A DNA stretch of 64,000 nt. It comes from Symsagittifera roscoffensis (taxonomy: Eukaryota > Xenacoelomorpha > Acoela > Convolutidae). Each line of letters begins with the position of its first letter. Positions within the stretch are counted from its first letter, which is position 1. The notes below the pieces were generated by a model. The model searched no databases and was not told the DNA's origin. It saw only the letters and a list, made by a program, of their open reading frames with translations. The stretch spans positions 23,610,539 through 23,674,538 of the forward strand of contig NC_087064.1 in assembly GCF_963678635.1 (NCBI RefSeq), read 5' to 3'. Below, piece by piece: positions 55,906 to 64,000 of the stretch. Both the position numbers and the translations under genes were made by a program.

Positions 55906-56061
55906 ACAAAAAAGTTTGATTTTTCTAAAGATAATCCTAAAAACTTGTTATCTAAGTCATCGTTGGCGTCGCTGCGACAAAATTTAAGACTTAGTGGAGA
56001 TTTGCGGGGTGATTTATTACGCAATCGAGGAAATGATTTGGCACAAACAGGATTTATACAG
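55906..56061 (+). CDS. Candidate internal exon, unknown gene
   Basis: An open frame of about 51 codons (FDFSKDNPKNLLSKSSLASL, then RQNLRLSGDLRGDLLRNRGN) ends at CAG|GTGCCG. It opens after a stop at about 55904, where an AG could serve as acceptor. Polar composition differs from surrounding AT-rich DNA. No neighbouring exon identified; function unknown. Confidence 0.25.
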
Positions 56062-57349
56062 GTGCCGATAAGTGATTATTTTCCTGCTTTTGGTATTTTT
56101 TCTTCTCGTTATAGCTTCTTTTTGTCTCATTCCCCAATTTCGGTTCTAATTCGAACCAAACTTGCAAAAAAAATAATAAAGTTGACATTTTATAAGTTGA
56201 TATAGAAATGGCATAAGTTGATTCTAGCTTGTAGATTAGATTCTGCTCAAGAACATTTAAAAGTGTTCTTATGGAAGAATCTGAAGGAACCCGATTTGTT
56301 ATCGCAAGAAACGTGTCAGATATCGACTTCCTTCCGGACTCTATTTTGAACCAGATTAAGTTTCAACTTAGTCTATTTATTAGTAATATTTGAAAATTCT
56401 CTTGTTAGCAAGTCAAAAGGTTAGTAAATTGTCAATTGCAGCAAATCAACTAATTTATTTTTAAATTATCAAAATAAAGGTCGGATTTTCTGTTATTTTT
56501 TCTAATATTTGTTGAGTAAGAAATTGATATATAAATATATTTTGTATACTGCAATTGGCGCTTAATTTGAGCTGACTCAACTTCTTACGTCTAAAGAGGT
56601 GAAAAAATACTGCTAAATAATTTGTGCAATAATTGTATCTTGCTCCGTTTTTTAAACATCTTTCTACGTCAACAACAGACTCAGTGATGGTTATTGTGGC
56701 AATGGGAAGTTGGGTGTCTTGATGGCGTGAATGCACTTCAGATAACCACCAGAGATCCAAACCTTCCCACGGTCACTTAACCACGAATGATCAACAACTC
56801 GGTGTAAAGTTTTCTGGAGAATTTGAAAAAAAAGACCGAATCAATATAGTTTAATTACGACTTTTTTGTGAAGTCTGATAATTCTGACGCAACTCATGAA
56901 CTAACTGGCGAATAAAAGTTATATAAAACTCAAACTTGGAATTGATTTCATTGTTCCGGCTACTTCACGCTCGCCTGAACTTTTTCCTACTCAATTTTGG
57001 TTAGCCAAAGATATTTGGACTAGGATGTAATGTTTTGCCCCCTCCTTTTTCCTTGGTAAAATGTAAAAAATACATTGCACAGGAAAAAATTCCCAATTTC
57101 TAAAAATCTTTTTTTTTTCGAATTGTGTGCAATCATGTCTATGTTTATCTTCGTTACAAATTTAGGAGCTAAGAGCTTTCATCTGAACACTTTTCTTTGT
57201 GATAAATAGCTTCATCTGGTGGGGGATTGAAAGCCAGCCAAACTAAATTCAGCTATCATTTTAACCCAGCAGAAAATAAGCATAATTTATGGTTTCGAGT
57301 CTTAAAGAACGGGTACTTCGGTTTTGATTTGACTGGTTTGAATAAGTTG
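56062..57349. other. Non-coding
   Basis: A minus-strand frame at 56461-56760 starts at TTG and has no recognisable domain; no other signal. Confidence 0.4.
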
Positions 57350-57670
57350 TTCCTGGAATCCGCATAATTTGCGTTGGATTCCGCAAAATTTCGAAAAGCT
57401 TCTGAAGTCGAAAATCTGATGGAGTAAAAAAAACGAATGATTCCAGCGACGAATGAAACACTAGGAGCGAAAACTGAAACTGAGCTAGCAAGAAAATGGA
57501 ATCCAGTCACAAAGCGGATTCTGGTGACAAATACTAAGACTTTCTTGTTTTCGATTCGACAGACAAATACGGCTTTGCAGTTAGAGTAAATTAAAGCAAT
57601 CTGTCGCTGGGTTCCAACAATTGTCAGTGGATTCCGCAGTCAATTTTTTTTGTCGCTGGATTCAATCAGC
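57350..57670. repeat. GGATTCCGC motif cluster, second locus
   Basis: Scattered TGGATTCCGCAAAAT, CCTGGAATCCGCATAAT, AAGCGGATTCTGG and GTGGATTCCGCAGTC; looser than at 48.2 kb and in both orientations. Confidence 0.5.
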
Positions 57671-58301
57671 TCACTATGAACTGTTCTAACAATTCTCGGA
57701 CCCAGTTTTTCATCAATTTAGTTTCGTAGATTATAAAATAAAGGTCTCCCCTCTGAATTCATTACATGCTGTTCGACATATACAGTTTTATGACAAATTA
57801 TATCAGCAAATGAGACAATTAACCCCCTCAATTTGTCGGCAAGTTGTCGGGAAGTCCCTCCATTTTAATAACCTCCCATACCTCGCCTTTTTTGCAAGTC
57901 AGACAAGTCCCTTCATGTTACACCCACCTCAACTTTTATGACAAATACAATAATAATCGAGCAGGAAAAAATATGTCGTCAAAAAGATAATTATGCGGAA
58001 TTCATTGATCAAAATAACAAAATTCCGGGACTGCACTGAATAATTTTTCCCATAATGTAGAGAAGACCTGGAGAAAGTCTGTAGTTCGGTCAATCAAATT
58101 GAACATGATTCATTGACCAAATTTTAAAAAACCTCGGTCGAAAACTTAAAAATCATTTGAGATTATTAAAGAGATTGAATTACACCATAGTTTTAGCTTG
58201 ACTATACTGAAATAATTTTAGATATCAAAAACAGTATAACCGCCGCATTAAAATCAACGCTTATTATGATATAACTTCAACTGCAAAAGAAAACATTTTG
58301 G

Positions 58302-58379
58302 GCTAGATCAGGATTCGAATCAACTACCTTCGTTCTTTATCCACTGCGCTTCATCTATCCACTAAACCACTTGGCTTTA
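58302..58379 (-). repeat. tRNA-like SINE head or tRNA pseudogene
   Basis: On the minus strand, TGGTTTAGTGG (box A) and GATTCGAATCC (box B) are the best Pol III boxes in the window. Acceptor-stem pairing is poor and the anticodon arm unclear, so it is not called a tRNA gene. Confidence 0.45.
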
Positions 58380-59763
58380 CGATGACGTGCAAAAATTGGG
58401 TACTGCTAGAACAGATTCCGAAATCGCCTTCTTTCAACACAATTGGTGTTGCTGTCGACGTACTTAAATACTTTGTTAAAGTTTTGTTGGTTAATGGAGA
58501 CTATGGGCGTGTTTTTTTGAAATAATTTTTTTTCTCATCCAGCTGTCTCACACAACAGTCTTTGAAAAAAAATTGAGCAATAAATTTTTGCGCGTTTTCT
58601 GCTTTGCCAAAGATATGCTATTTTTTGAATGCTTCAAACGTTTCAATAATAATTTACAAAGATCACAGCGTTAAATGAAATTTTTTATCAATAAAACTAC
58701 AATTTTTTCATAAACAAAATTTCAGAAAAAAAAACATAAAAGTTTGGAAGTTGAAGACAATTATAAAAAGAACTTGCAAATGAACTAAAATGAAAAAGAA
58801 CTTGAATATGGAAAGAAGAAAATTGAATTATTGTAAAAGATTTTAGGCATAAAATGCAAAGGAGAACGCTGCCCATAAAATCAGCCATTTTCTCTGTTAT
58901 GATCAAATGTGGTTGATAAATATTGTGATTTACAAGCGAGGGAAACCAAGTTTTCAACAAAATAACAATTGAGTTGTTGTGCAAGCAGCACAGAATATTC
59001 CCCTTCAATACCATAGGTAAGGTTTTTAAAAAAGAGGAATAATTGACAAACTTGATCCGGCCATTCGAAAAGTGGAAGGAAATTTAGGATTCGGATAGTT
59101 TTTTTTAACTATTCAGGCTTATTCAAATAAAACAGGTGGGAGGCAACGTGTGAAACAATATTGAAACCTTCTGGTCGCATTGAAATGCCCAAAACTTTTT
59201 TGAAATCCTTTGATCGATATCCGAAAGAAAATGAGAAAAATAGGTTAAAAAAATTTTGCTTCTTAATCCAATTTAGAGCGGTCCAAAGCAAATTTTTTTT
59301 TTGTTTTAGTTGTAAAAAAATTCAATTCTGAAGCTTCATTTACCGTTTTCCTTCCCAGCCTTAGTCATTAAAAATCTTACATCAAATTATTTTGAAAAAA
59401 AAAATGTAAAAAACGGTTTTCATTTTAAGTTTAAACTTCAAAGATAGTTGATCAATAGTGCGTTGTCCTGGATTGGAAAAAAATGGATATCAAGCAAGTC
59501 CATAATTTGGCAAAAATGATTTCCATCAATTTCATACAAATCCATAGATCAGAAAAATTAATTGAAAAAAGCATGATCAGTAGTTTTTCCATACTATGGT
59601 TTTAAATGACAGACAATTTTTCCAGATTATTGCACTTGCGATAGCAAGTGTATTGCAACCTGGTACTATAATTTTGCGCCGTAAATAGTTTTGTTCACAG
59701 AATGGTCAAATTAAAAATGGTAAATTCAAGTGCTTATTATGAATTCAAACTTTTTTGCGTCTC

Positions 59764-59850
59764 AGGCTAACGTAGGTATCAAATGCACCTAGAATTGCGA
59801 AAGTCCTCGATTTAAATCTGACAGAATCTGTGTTTTTTCAGCGGGAAAAA
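59764..59850 (+). repeat. tRNA-like SINE head
   Basis: GGCTAACGTAGG (box A-like) and TCGATTTAAATCTGAC (box B-like), then a T run and a GGGAAAAAT element as in related copies. Confidence 0.35.
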
Positions 59851-60448
59851 TCCGCTAGAAATTGATTGTTTATTAATTGTCTGGTTGTGTTTTGTCGGCT
59901 TAGGTGCCATATCTTGGAACCGATTGTTTTTGCTCCGGCTTTTTTTGAATAGTGTTTGTAGTGTTTGAATTACTTGTAAAGTTACTTTCATCGAAGGATT
60001 TTTTGGTGCAGGCAAAAAACATTGTAGCTGCCGTTAATGTTTTGAACTAAATCTGTTGATTGTAATTTTATCAACTTCTTTTAATGTATTTTCTTTTTTT
60101 TCAGATTTTTTTTGCTTAAAAACTTTATTCTGTCCAAATGATTTCGTTTTAATGGTCTTGTGTTACATCCTTCTAATGACCGAAAAAACTATTCATGAGC
60201 ATATGTGGGTTTTTTCATGGGAAGGGGACTCTCAATGACTCTTTTTTGACTCTCAATGACTTTTTTTTCTGGCTGAAATGGTTTCTGGTCAAGTACTACT
60301 TTCGGCTTTTTCCCAAGATAGAATTTTTTTTTGTTTTATATTGGAATACTTTGTTCAAAACAAGCTTTATTGTTTTTAATGCGTCCAGTTTTTTTGGCAG
60401 TTCCGAATTTTTTCAATTTTTTAAAGTTTTTTTCGTTTTTGTTCCCGA

Positions 60449-60490
60449 TTGTACCGCAAGTGAGGCGAAGTTCCGTTTCTCTTCTTGGTG
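60449..60490 (+). repeat. Dispersed motif, copy h
   Basis: ATTGTACCGCAAGTGAGGCG then AAGTTCCGTTTCTCTTCTTGG; preceded by a T-rich tract and about 685 bp downstream of the 59764 SINE head. Confidence 0.5.
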
Positions 60491-60869
60491 GAATTGCATG
60501 ACAAGCAATTTGTCAGAAGAAATTTTTTTAAATGTGCTTTGCCATAAATTTGATGTGTTTTTTCCCGAAAGATAACAACCAAAAACTTTCTCAAATGAGA
60601 AGTTCAATTGAATAAACGGCCTTAAATGCGCAAATTAAATTACGTTTTTTTAGATGCCACGTAAACATTGTTGCCATCAGCTGATTAACAGCTTAATGTT
60701 AACGGCAATGAAAAATGCTTTTTTATTACGCAAACTTAAATCACGTTTTTGGCGAACAGAAGGTGTCTAATCTAGCAAAAAATGCCAGTAAAAAAATCAA
60801 ATTTATTTAGAGAGCATGTTTGGAGGGTTTCGGAAGTTATTCTTGATGGAAAAATTTTTGTCATAAATT

Positions 60870-61830
60870 GTTGATGCAGTCACAAGACATAGAAATTTCA
60901 ACTTTTTAAATTTCGAAAAGCAAATGAACGAACGTTTTCTTCACGTTTTTGACGTTTTCTGTGCATATATTTAAAATATAAGACTGAATTTTTGACATAT
61001 GCTAGACGAACCTAATTGCAAAATTTGGTTCTGAAAGCGTAAATTAGCCAAAAAAATAACAAGTTTTAGAGGTGTTCTAGTTGTGGAAACATCTTCGCAA
61101 ACAAAGAAAGCAATTTGAGTTTATTGGCTCAAATTAGTTCTTACTGAAGCTAATGAACTTCACTTGTTTCTTATGACGCCGAAAAATGAAATATATCAGG
61201 ATTAAAAAGAAAAAGCTGCTGGTCTGGCGTCGAAAAACGGCCATAACTGTTTTGACGACACATACATTAAACAATCACGGGAGCTTACACAAAAAAATGC
61301 ACCAAAATTTCACAATTTTACTGCTAAAGAAGCATTTTGTGCATAGTTTGGAGCAGTATTTTTCCAAAGTAATTGCCGGAATGGTTCTTTTGTTGACCTA
61401 TTTCGATCATCAGCGCAAAATTGATCGTGAAATTTTAGCCATTTTGTTACTCCAGACCAAGAAACGTTTTCAATTTTGTTATCTAACCCTTTTAGACTGC
61501 TCAAAGATTAAGTCAAGTTCAAAAGCTTCACTAAAAACGTATTTGAGCCACTAATTTCAAACTCCCTTTGTTGTCTGCGAAGATGTTTTCACAGCTAGTT
61601 CACCTCTAAAACTAATTATATTAATTGTTTTAGGCCCGGCTAATCATTTCCATATAGCTTCATCTAGATTATGTCAAATATTTAATGTTATATTTTGAAC
61701 AGTTGCAGAAAAAACGGCAAAAACGTGAAGAAACATTTCGTACCTTTGTTTTTTGACATCAAAAAGTTGCAAAATTGTTTCTATGTCACGTGACTGTATA
61801 ATGAAAATGTATGATAAGTTATAAGAAAAT
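60870..61830. repeat. Long imperfect palindrome (~960 bp)
   Basis: Inverted pairs share one centre near 61336: TTTCTTCACGTTTTT (60936) with AAAACGTGAAGAAA (61720), AAACATCTTCG (61087) with CGAAGATGTTT (61578), and weaker pairs inward to about 61260 and 61430. The 122-codon frame at 61186-61554 lies in the arms and loop and is probably not a gene. Likely an old foldback transposon; no terminal target duplication found. Confidence 0.7.
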
Positions 61831-62462
61831 TATGTTAATAAAACGGAAGCTTTAACTTTTTTGGGATGCAGTTAACTTAAAAAGTTATTTTTGGAGCTTG
61901 AAAGTTTTGCTTTTGATTGAAACAACAACTGGAATATGCCTGATGCTGGCACAAAAATTGGGTTTATCTCGTTGCTTTTACGCAAAAAAACTGCGCAAGT
62001 TTAGAACCACACTTTGTGGGTTCTAAACGAATTAGACCAAGCATATTCAAGCTGATCAAGTAACTATACTTACCTAAAAAATTGGTCGAGACCCGTAGAC
62101 AAGAAAATGGATAGAATTTAGAGTTTGATAAACACAATTGTGAAAACTAGCGAACGGGCGTAATGCACGCTTATTCTCAGGGTGTGCAACGTGTTGAAAA
62201 GAGCTCGTGATTCCACATTTTTTACTCTGTCAAAGAGACAATAAAAAGCCCACAATTTTAAAACCGGCAGAGAAACTACGTTTTAAACACTTTGTTAAAT
62301 CAGTGAAAGCCGGAGTCATATGTTTTTAAAGTTGTGATGTTAAATATCGAAAAATTCTCCGGCTTCTCTTTCGGACTTTAGTATTCTGTACGTCAGTTGG
62401 TTTTTCATCTGGTACGGCAGGTGGTTTTATGCAAATTATCTCACGAGTTCCTTACGAGCCCG
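61831..62462. other. Non-coding up to the assembly gap
   Basis: Nothing recognised. Confidence 0.4.
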
Positions 62463-62662
62463 NNNNNNNNNNNNNNNNNNNNNNNNNNNNNNNNNNNNNN
62501 NNNNNNNNNNNNNNNNNNNNNNNNNNNNNNNNNNNNNNNNNNNNNNNNNNNNNNNNNNNNNNNNNNNNNNNNNNNNNNNNNNNNNNNNNNNNNNNNNNNN
62601 NNNNNNNNNNNNNNNNNNNNNNNNNNNNNNNNNNNNNNNNNNNNNNNNNNNNNNNNNNNNNN
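62463..62662. other. Assembly gap, 200 N
   Basis: A run of exactly 200 N, a usual placeholder length, so the true distance and even the adjacency of the flanks are unknown. Confidence 0.98.
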
Positions 62663-62719
62663 CAAACGTGAGCACTGCAAAATTACGCAGTGTACAGACC
62701 CCTTAGCACTATGTCAAGT

Positions 62720-62815
62720 CAATCCCTTTGAGTTTTTGCAACTCGGTTGTTTCTGAGCAGATGTGAGATCTCAAAATCCGGTTGACTTGATTCCCCCCAG
62801 ATTTTTTTTATCGTG
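62720..62815 (+). repeat. Upstream repeat unit U1
   Basis: TTGCAACTCGGTTGTTTCTG-AGCAGATGTGAG...TTGACTTGATTCCCC aligns with U2 (63575-63665). Each is followed within about 150 bp by an open frame. Confidence 0.5.
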
Positions 62816-62836
62816 CGAATGCCGTCGTGAATGTAA

Positions 62837-63433
62837 ATATTAGCCGCTAGCTTGCTCTCTCGTGCTCATAAAACGCTACGTATAGCCGAGCAAAACCGTA
62901 TATCGCAATACTGTTATGCCCTTGGTGGTTTAAGTCTCAACCACAAGTACCAATCAAAACGTGCACAAACTTTTTTAGACGGCGAATTAGCCCATAGAAA
63001 TGATATAATAATCTGGCACGACCTGATCAACATTTCAATCAGCAAGCACAATAGTAAAAACGATACAGCACTCACGGAATTCGAACTGCGCAACATTCTG
63101 CTTTATTATAAAAGTAATATTGCTGCAATTGTATATTGTCAACGAGTCGAAACTCCTAATATCTACGATTTGCTTTGCTCAACGGGCATTTTAATTTGAA
63201 GCGTTACTGGCGACTTAATTTCTAAGCGTAAGCAGAAAGACACTCGCTTATTCCGTCAGTACTTCCAAATTCACCAAGAAACTGACCTTGAACTAAAGTC
63301 TTTCTCGATAGTCCGAAGTAATACGGCAAACTTAAGAAAAAAAAAGAACAAAAAAAAGCGACCCTCTCAAAAAAAGCGTCGTGCCGAACGCAACCGCCGC
63401 CTAGCTGTCGAATCTGCAGCAAAGAATTTTTGA
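62837..63433 (+). pseudogene. Degraded member of a retroelement-like multicopy family
   Basis: One frame runs from 62837 to the stop at 63431-63433, interrupted only by a TGA at 63197-63199. Segments in order: RAHKTLRIAEQ; RNDIIIWHDLINISISKHNS; IAAIVYCQRVETPNIYDLL; then after the TGA LISKRKQKDTRLFRQYFQIH and ETDLELKSF, ending in a strongly basic KKKK.KKKRPSQKKRRAERN tail. The WHD.IN, YC.R..TP and LISKRKQKD blocks remind me of an uncharacterised, often multicopy invertebrate family, but I cannot name it. There is no in-frame ATG near the start, so the 5' end is missing or spliced. Continuity either side of the TGA indicates a single nonsense change in a recently coding sequence. Confidence 0.5.
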
Positions 63434-63574
63434 TATTCTTTGTAGTGTCAATGTATTTCAATTTGTAATTTAATTCTAAATTACTGTTTTCCTTTTTTTT
63501 ATTTTTTATTTCCGCTCGCTCTAAATCGTAAAGGTGAACTTCCCCACCCCGCTTTGTAACGTAAAGTGTGACGA

Positions 63575-63665
63575 TCTTTATTGCAACTCCGGTTTTTTTG
63601 AGCAGGTGTGAGGAGTGACATCACACTTGACTTTTTAATCCCCTTTTTTCGATAGTTCACAACCG
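63575..63665 (+). repeat. Upstream repeat unit U2
   Basis: TTGCAACTCCGGTTTTTTTG-AGCAGGTGTGAG...TTGACTTTTTAATCCCC, cognate of U1. Each contains a pyrimidine stretch followed by GAGCAG that could act as a 3' splice acceptor. Confidence 0.5.
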
Positions 63666-63694
63666 CCCGCTTTTCCTTTATTTAAAGCTAAGTC

Positions 63695-64000
63695 ATGACA
63701 GATAAGCAAGCTCAGAAGCTGTCTAGGTGTTTTGACGGACGTAGGAAATATGAGGAGGAATTTTATAGGCTCTATTCAGATCTGAAAGACTCACTCTTAG
63801 CAAAGGTAAGGACAGTCAAAGTTGAAAGGTCTATCCAGCAGTGCCAAATAGCAATAGAAAACGCAATAAGGAAAAACGACGACCTTCGCATTCTTGCTCA
63901 AAAAAAGCTAGAACCTAGCAGTGCTCTCGCTGATCTTGACACTTGGCTGATCAGCATTTCTTGCGTTCGAGATGAAATGCTGGAATTGTCAATTAAGCAC
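63695..64000 (+). CDS. N-terminus of a retroelement-type ORF, runs off the window
   Basis: ATG 63695 opens 102 codons with no stop to the window end. The sequence (MTDKQAQKLSRCFDGRRKYE..., LAKVRTVKVERSIQQCQIAI, ALADLDTWLISISCVRDEML) is helical, charged and coiled-coil-like, resembling the start of Gag-type or BEL/Pao-type ORFs by general character only. The U2 repeat lies just upstream, as U1 does for the preceding pseudogene, suggesting related leaders. Function not assigned. Confidence 0.5.
   Translation, partial: MTDKQAQKLSRCFDGRRKYEEEFYRLYSDLKDSLLAKVRTVKVERSIQQCQIAIENAIRKNDDLRILAQKKLEPSSALADLDTWLISISCVRDEMLELSIKH

Larger units (their letters stand above)
57671..60869. other. Non-coding with SINE-like pieces
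   Basis: Contains a minus-strand tRNA-like unit (58302-58379), a plus-strand tRNA-like head (59764-59850) and a dispersed-motif copy (60449-60490). ORFs at 58697-59014, 59812-60015 and 60195-60575 are AT-rich and unsupported. Confidence 0.45.

Noticed and set aside
56461-56760. 99-codon minus-strand frame
   Set aside because: TTG start and AT-rich C-terminus; a neighbouring frame looked faintly protein-like but I could not link it to any family.
58302-58379. Functional tRNA gene
   Set aside because: Good box A and box B, but no convincing acceptor stem or anticodon arm.
58697-59014. 105-codon minus-strand ATG frame
   Set aside because: Low-complexity, AT-driven composition; no supporting signals.
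61186-61554. 122-codon ATG frame
   Set aside because: Lies in the arms and loop of the long palindrome; composition and position are explained by that repeat.

Overview
The window is AT-rich animal nuclear DNA. Genes have short exons and GT/AG introns with matching phases, homopolymers are long, and mobile DNA is dense and comes from several classes (Ty3/Gypsy, hAT, Tc1/mariner-like, SINE, LINE). Nothing looks prokaryotic. An EF-hand gene resembling C1orf87/CREF and two RGS-domain genes point to a metazoan, probably an invertebrate; I cannot name the species. A run of exactly 200 N at 62463-62662 marks an assembly gap, and the DNA beyond it has a different character.

Layout. 1-620: fossil LINE reverse transcriptase. 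1622-8677: eight-exon EF-hand gene with a SINE in intron 2. 9155-9888: Tc1/mariner-like foldback MITE. 12220-19294: Ty3/Gypsy element with 340-bp LTRs that are about 99% identical but with a broken gag-pol. 20002-24730: two adjacent RGS-domain genes (A and B). Most of this locus lies in a 6.3-kb unit present twice in tandem (21168-27454 and 27455-33730). The second copy has lost the first two exons of gene A and carries an E-to-K change in the RGS core motif of gene B. The gene B introns hold nested foldback and hAT MITEs. 35257-35961 (minus): an unrecognised type II membrane or secreted protein.

38.5-52 kb is a repeat-rich district: an 847-bp tandem duplication, AATCGATTATAATC-type palindromic arrays, three hAT MITEs with 8-bp target duplications, two gypsy RT/RNase H fossils, three unrelated short-motif arrays (GTCGAAACATACCC, CGCGAAAGTCTGGACA, GCGGATTCCGC), and a second, shorter Ty3/Gypsy element (48517-51059). 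That element sits inside the GCGGATTCCGC array with a perfect AGCGG target duplication. It has lost RT, RNase H and integrase but keeps an open gag. 52-62.4 kb is mostly non-coding, with two weak exon candidates, SINE-like pieces and a roughly 960-bp imperfect palindrome (60870-61830). After the gap are a degenerate ORF of a retroelement-like family and the start of another ORF that runs off the window.

Biology. The host genes seen are a calcium-binding-type protein, G-protein regulators and one orphan membrane protein; no operon or pathway links them. The most interesting points are the recent RGS duplication with a change in a key motif, the LTR elements whose gag ATG begins on the last base of the LTR so that the expected primer-binding position lies inside gag, the short palindromic motif arrays, and a dispersed motif of about 40 bp recurring from end to end.
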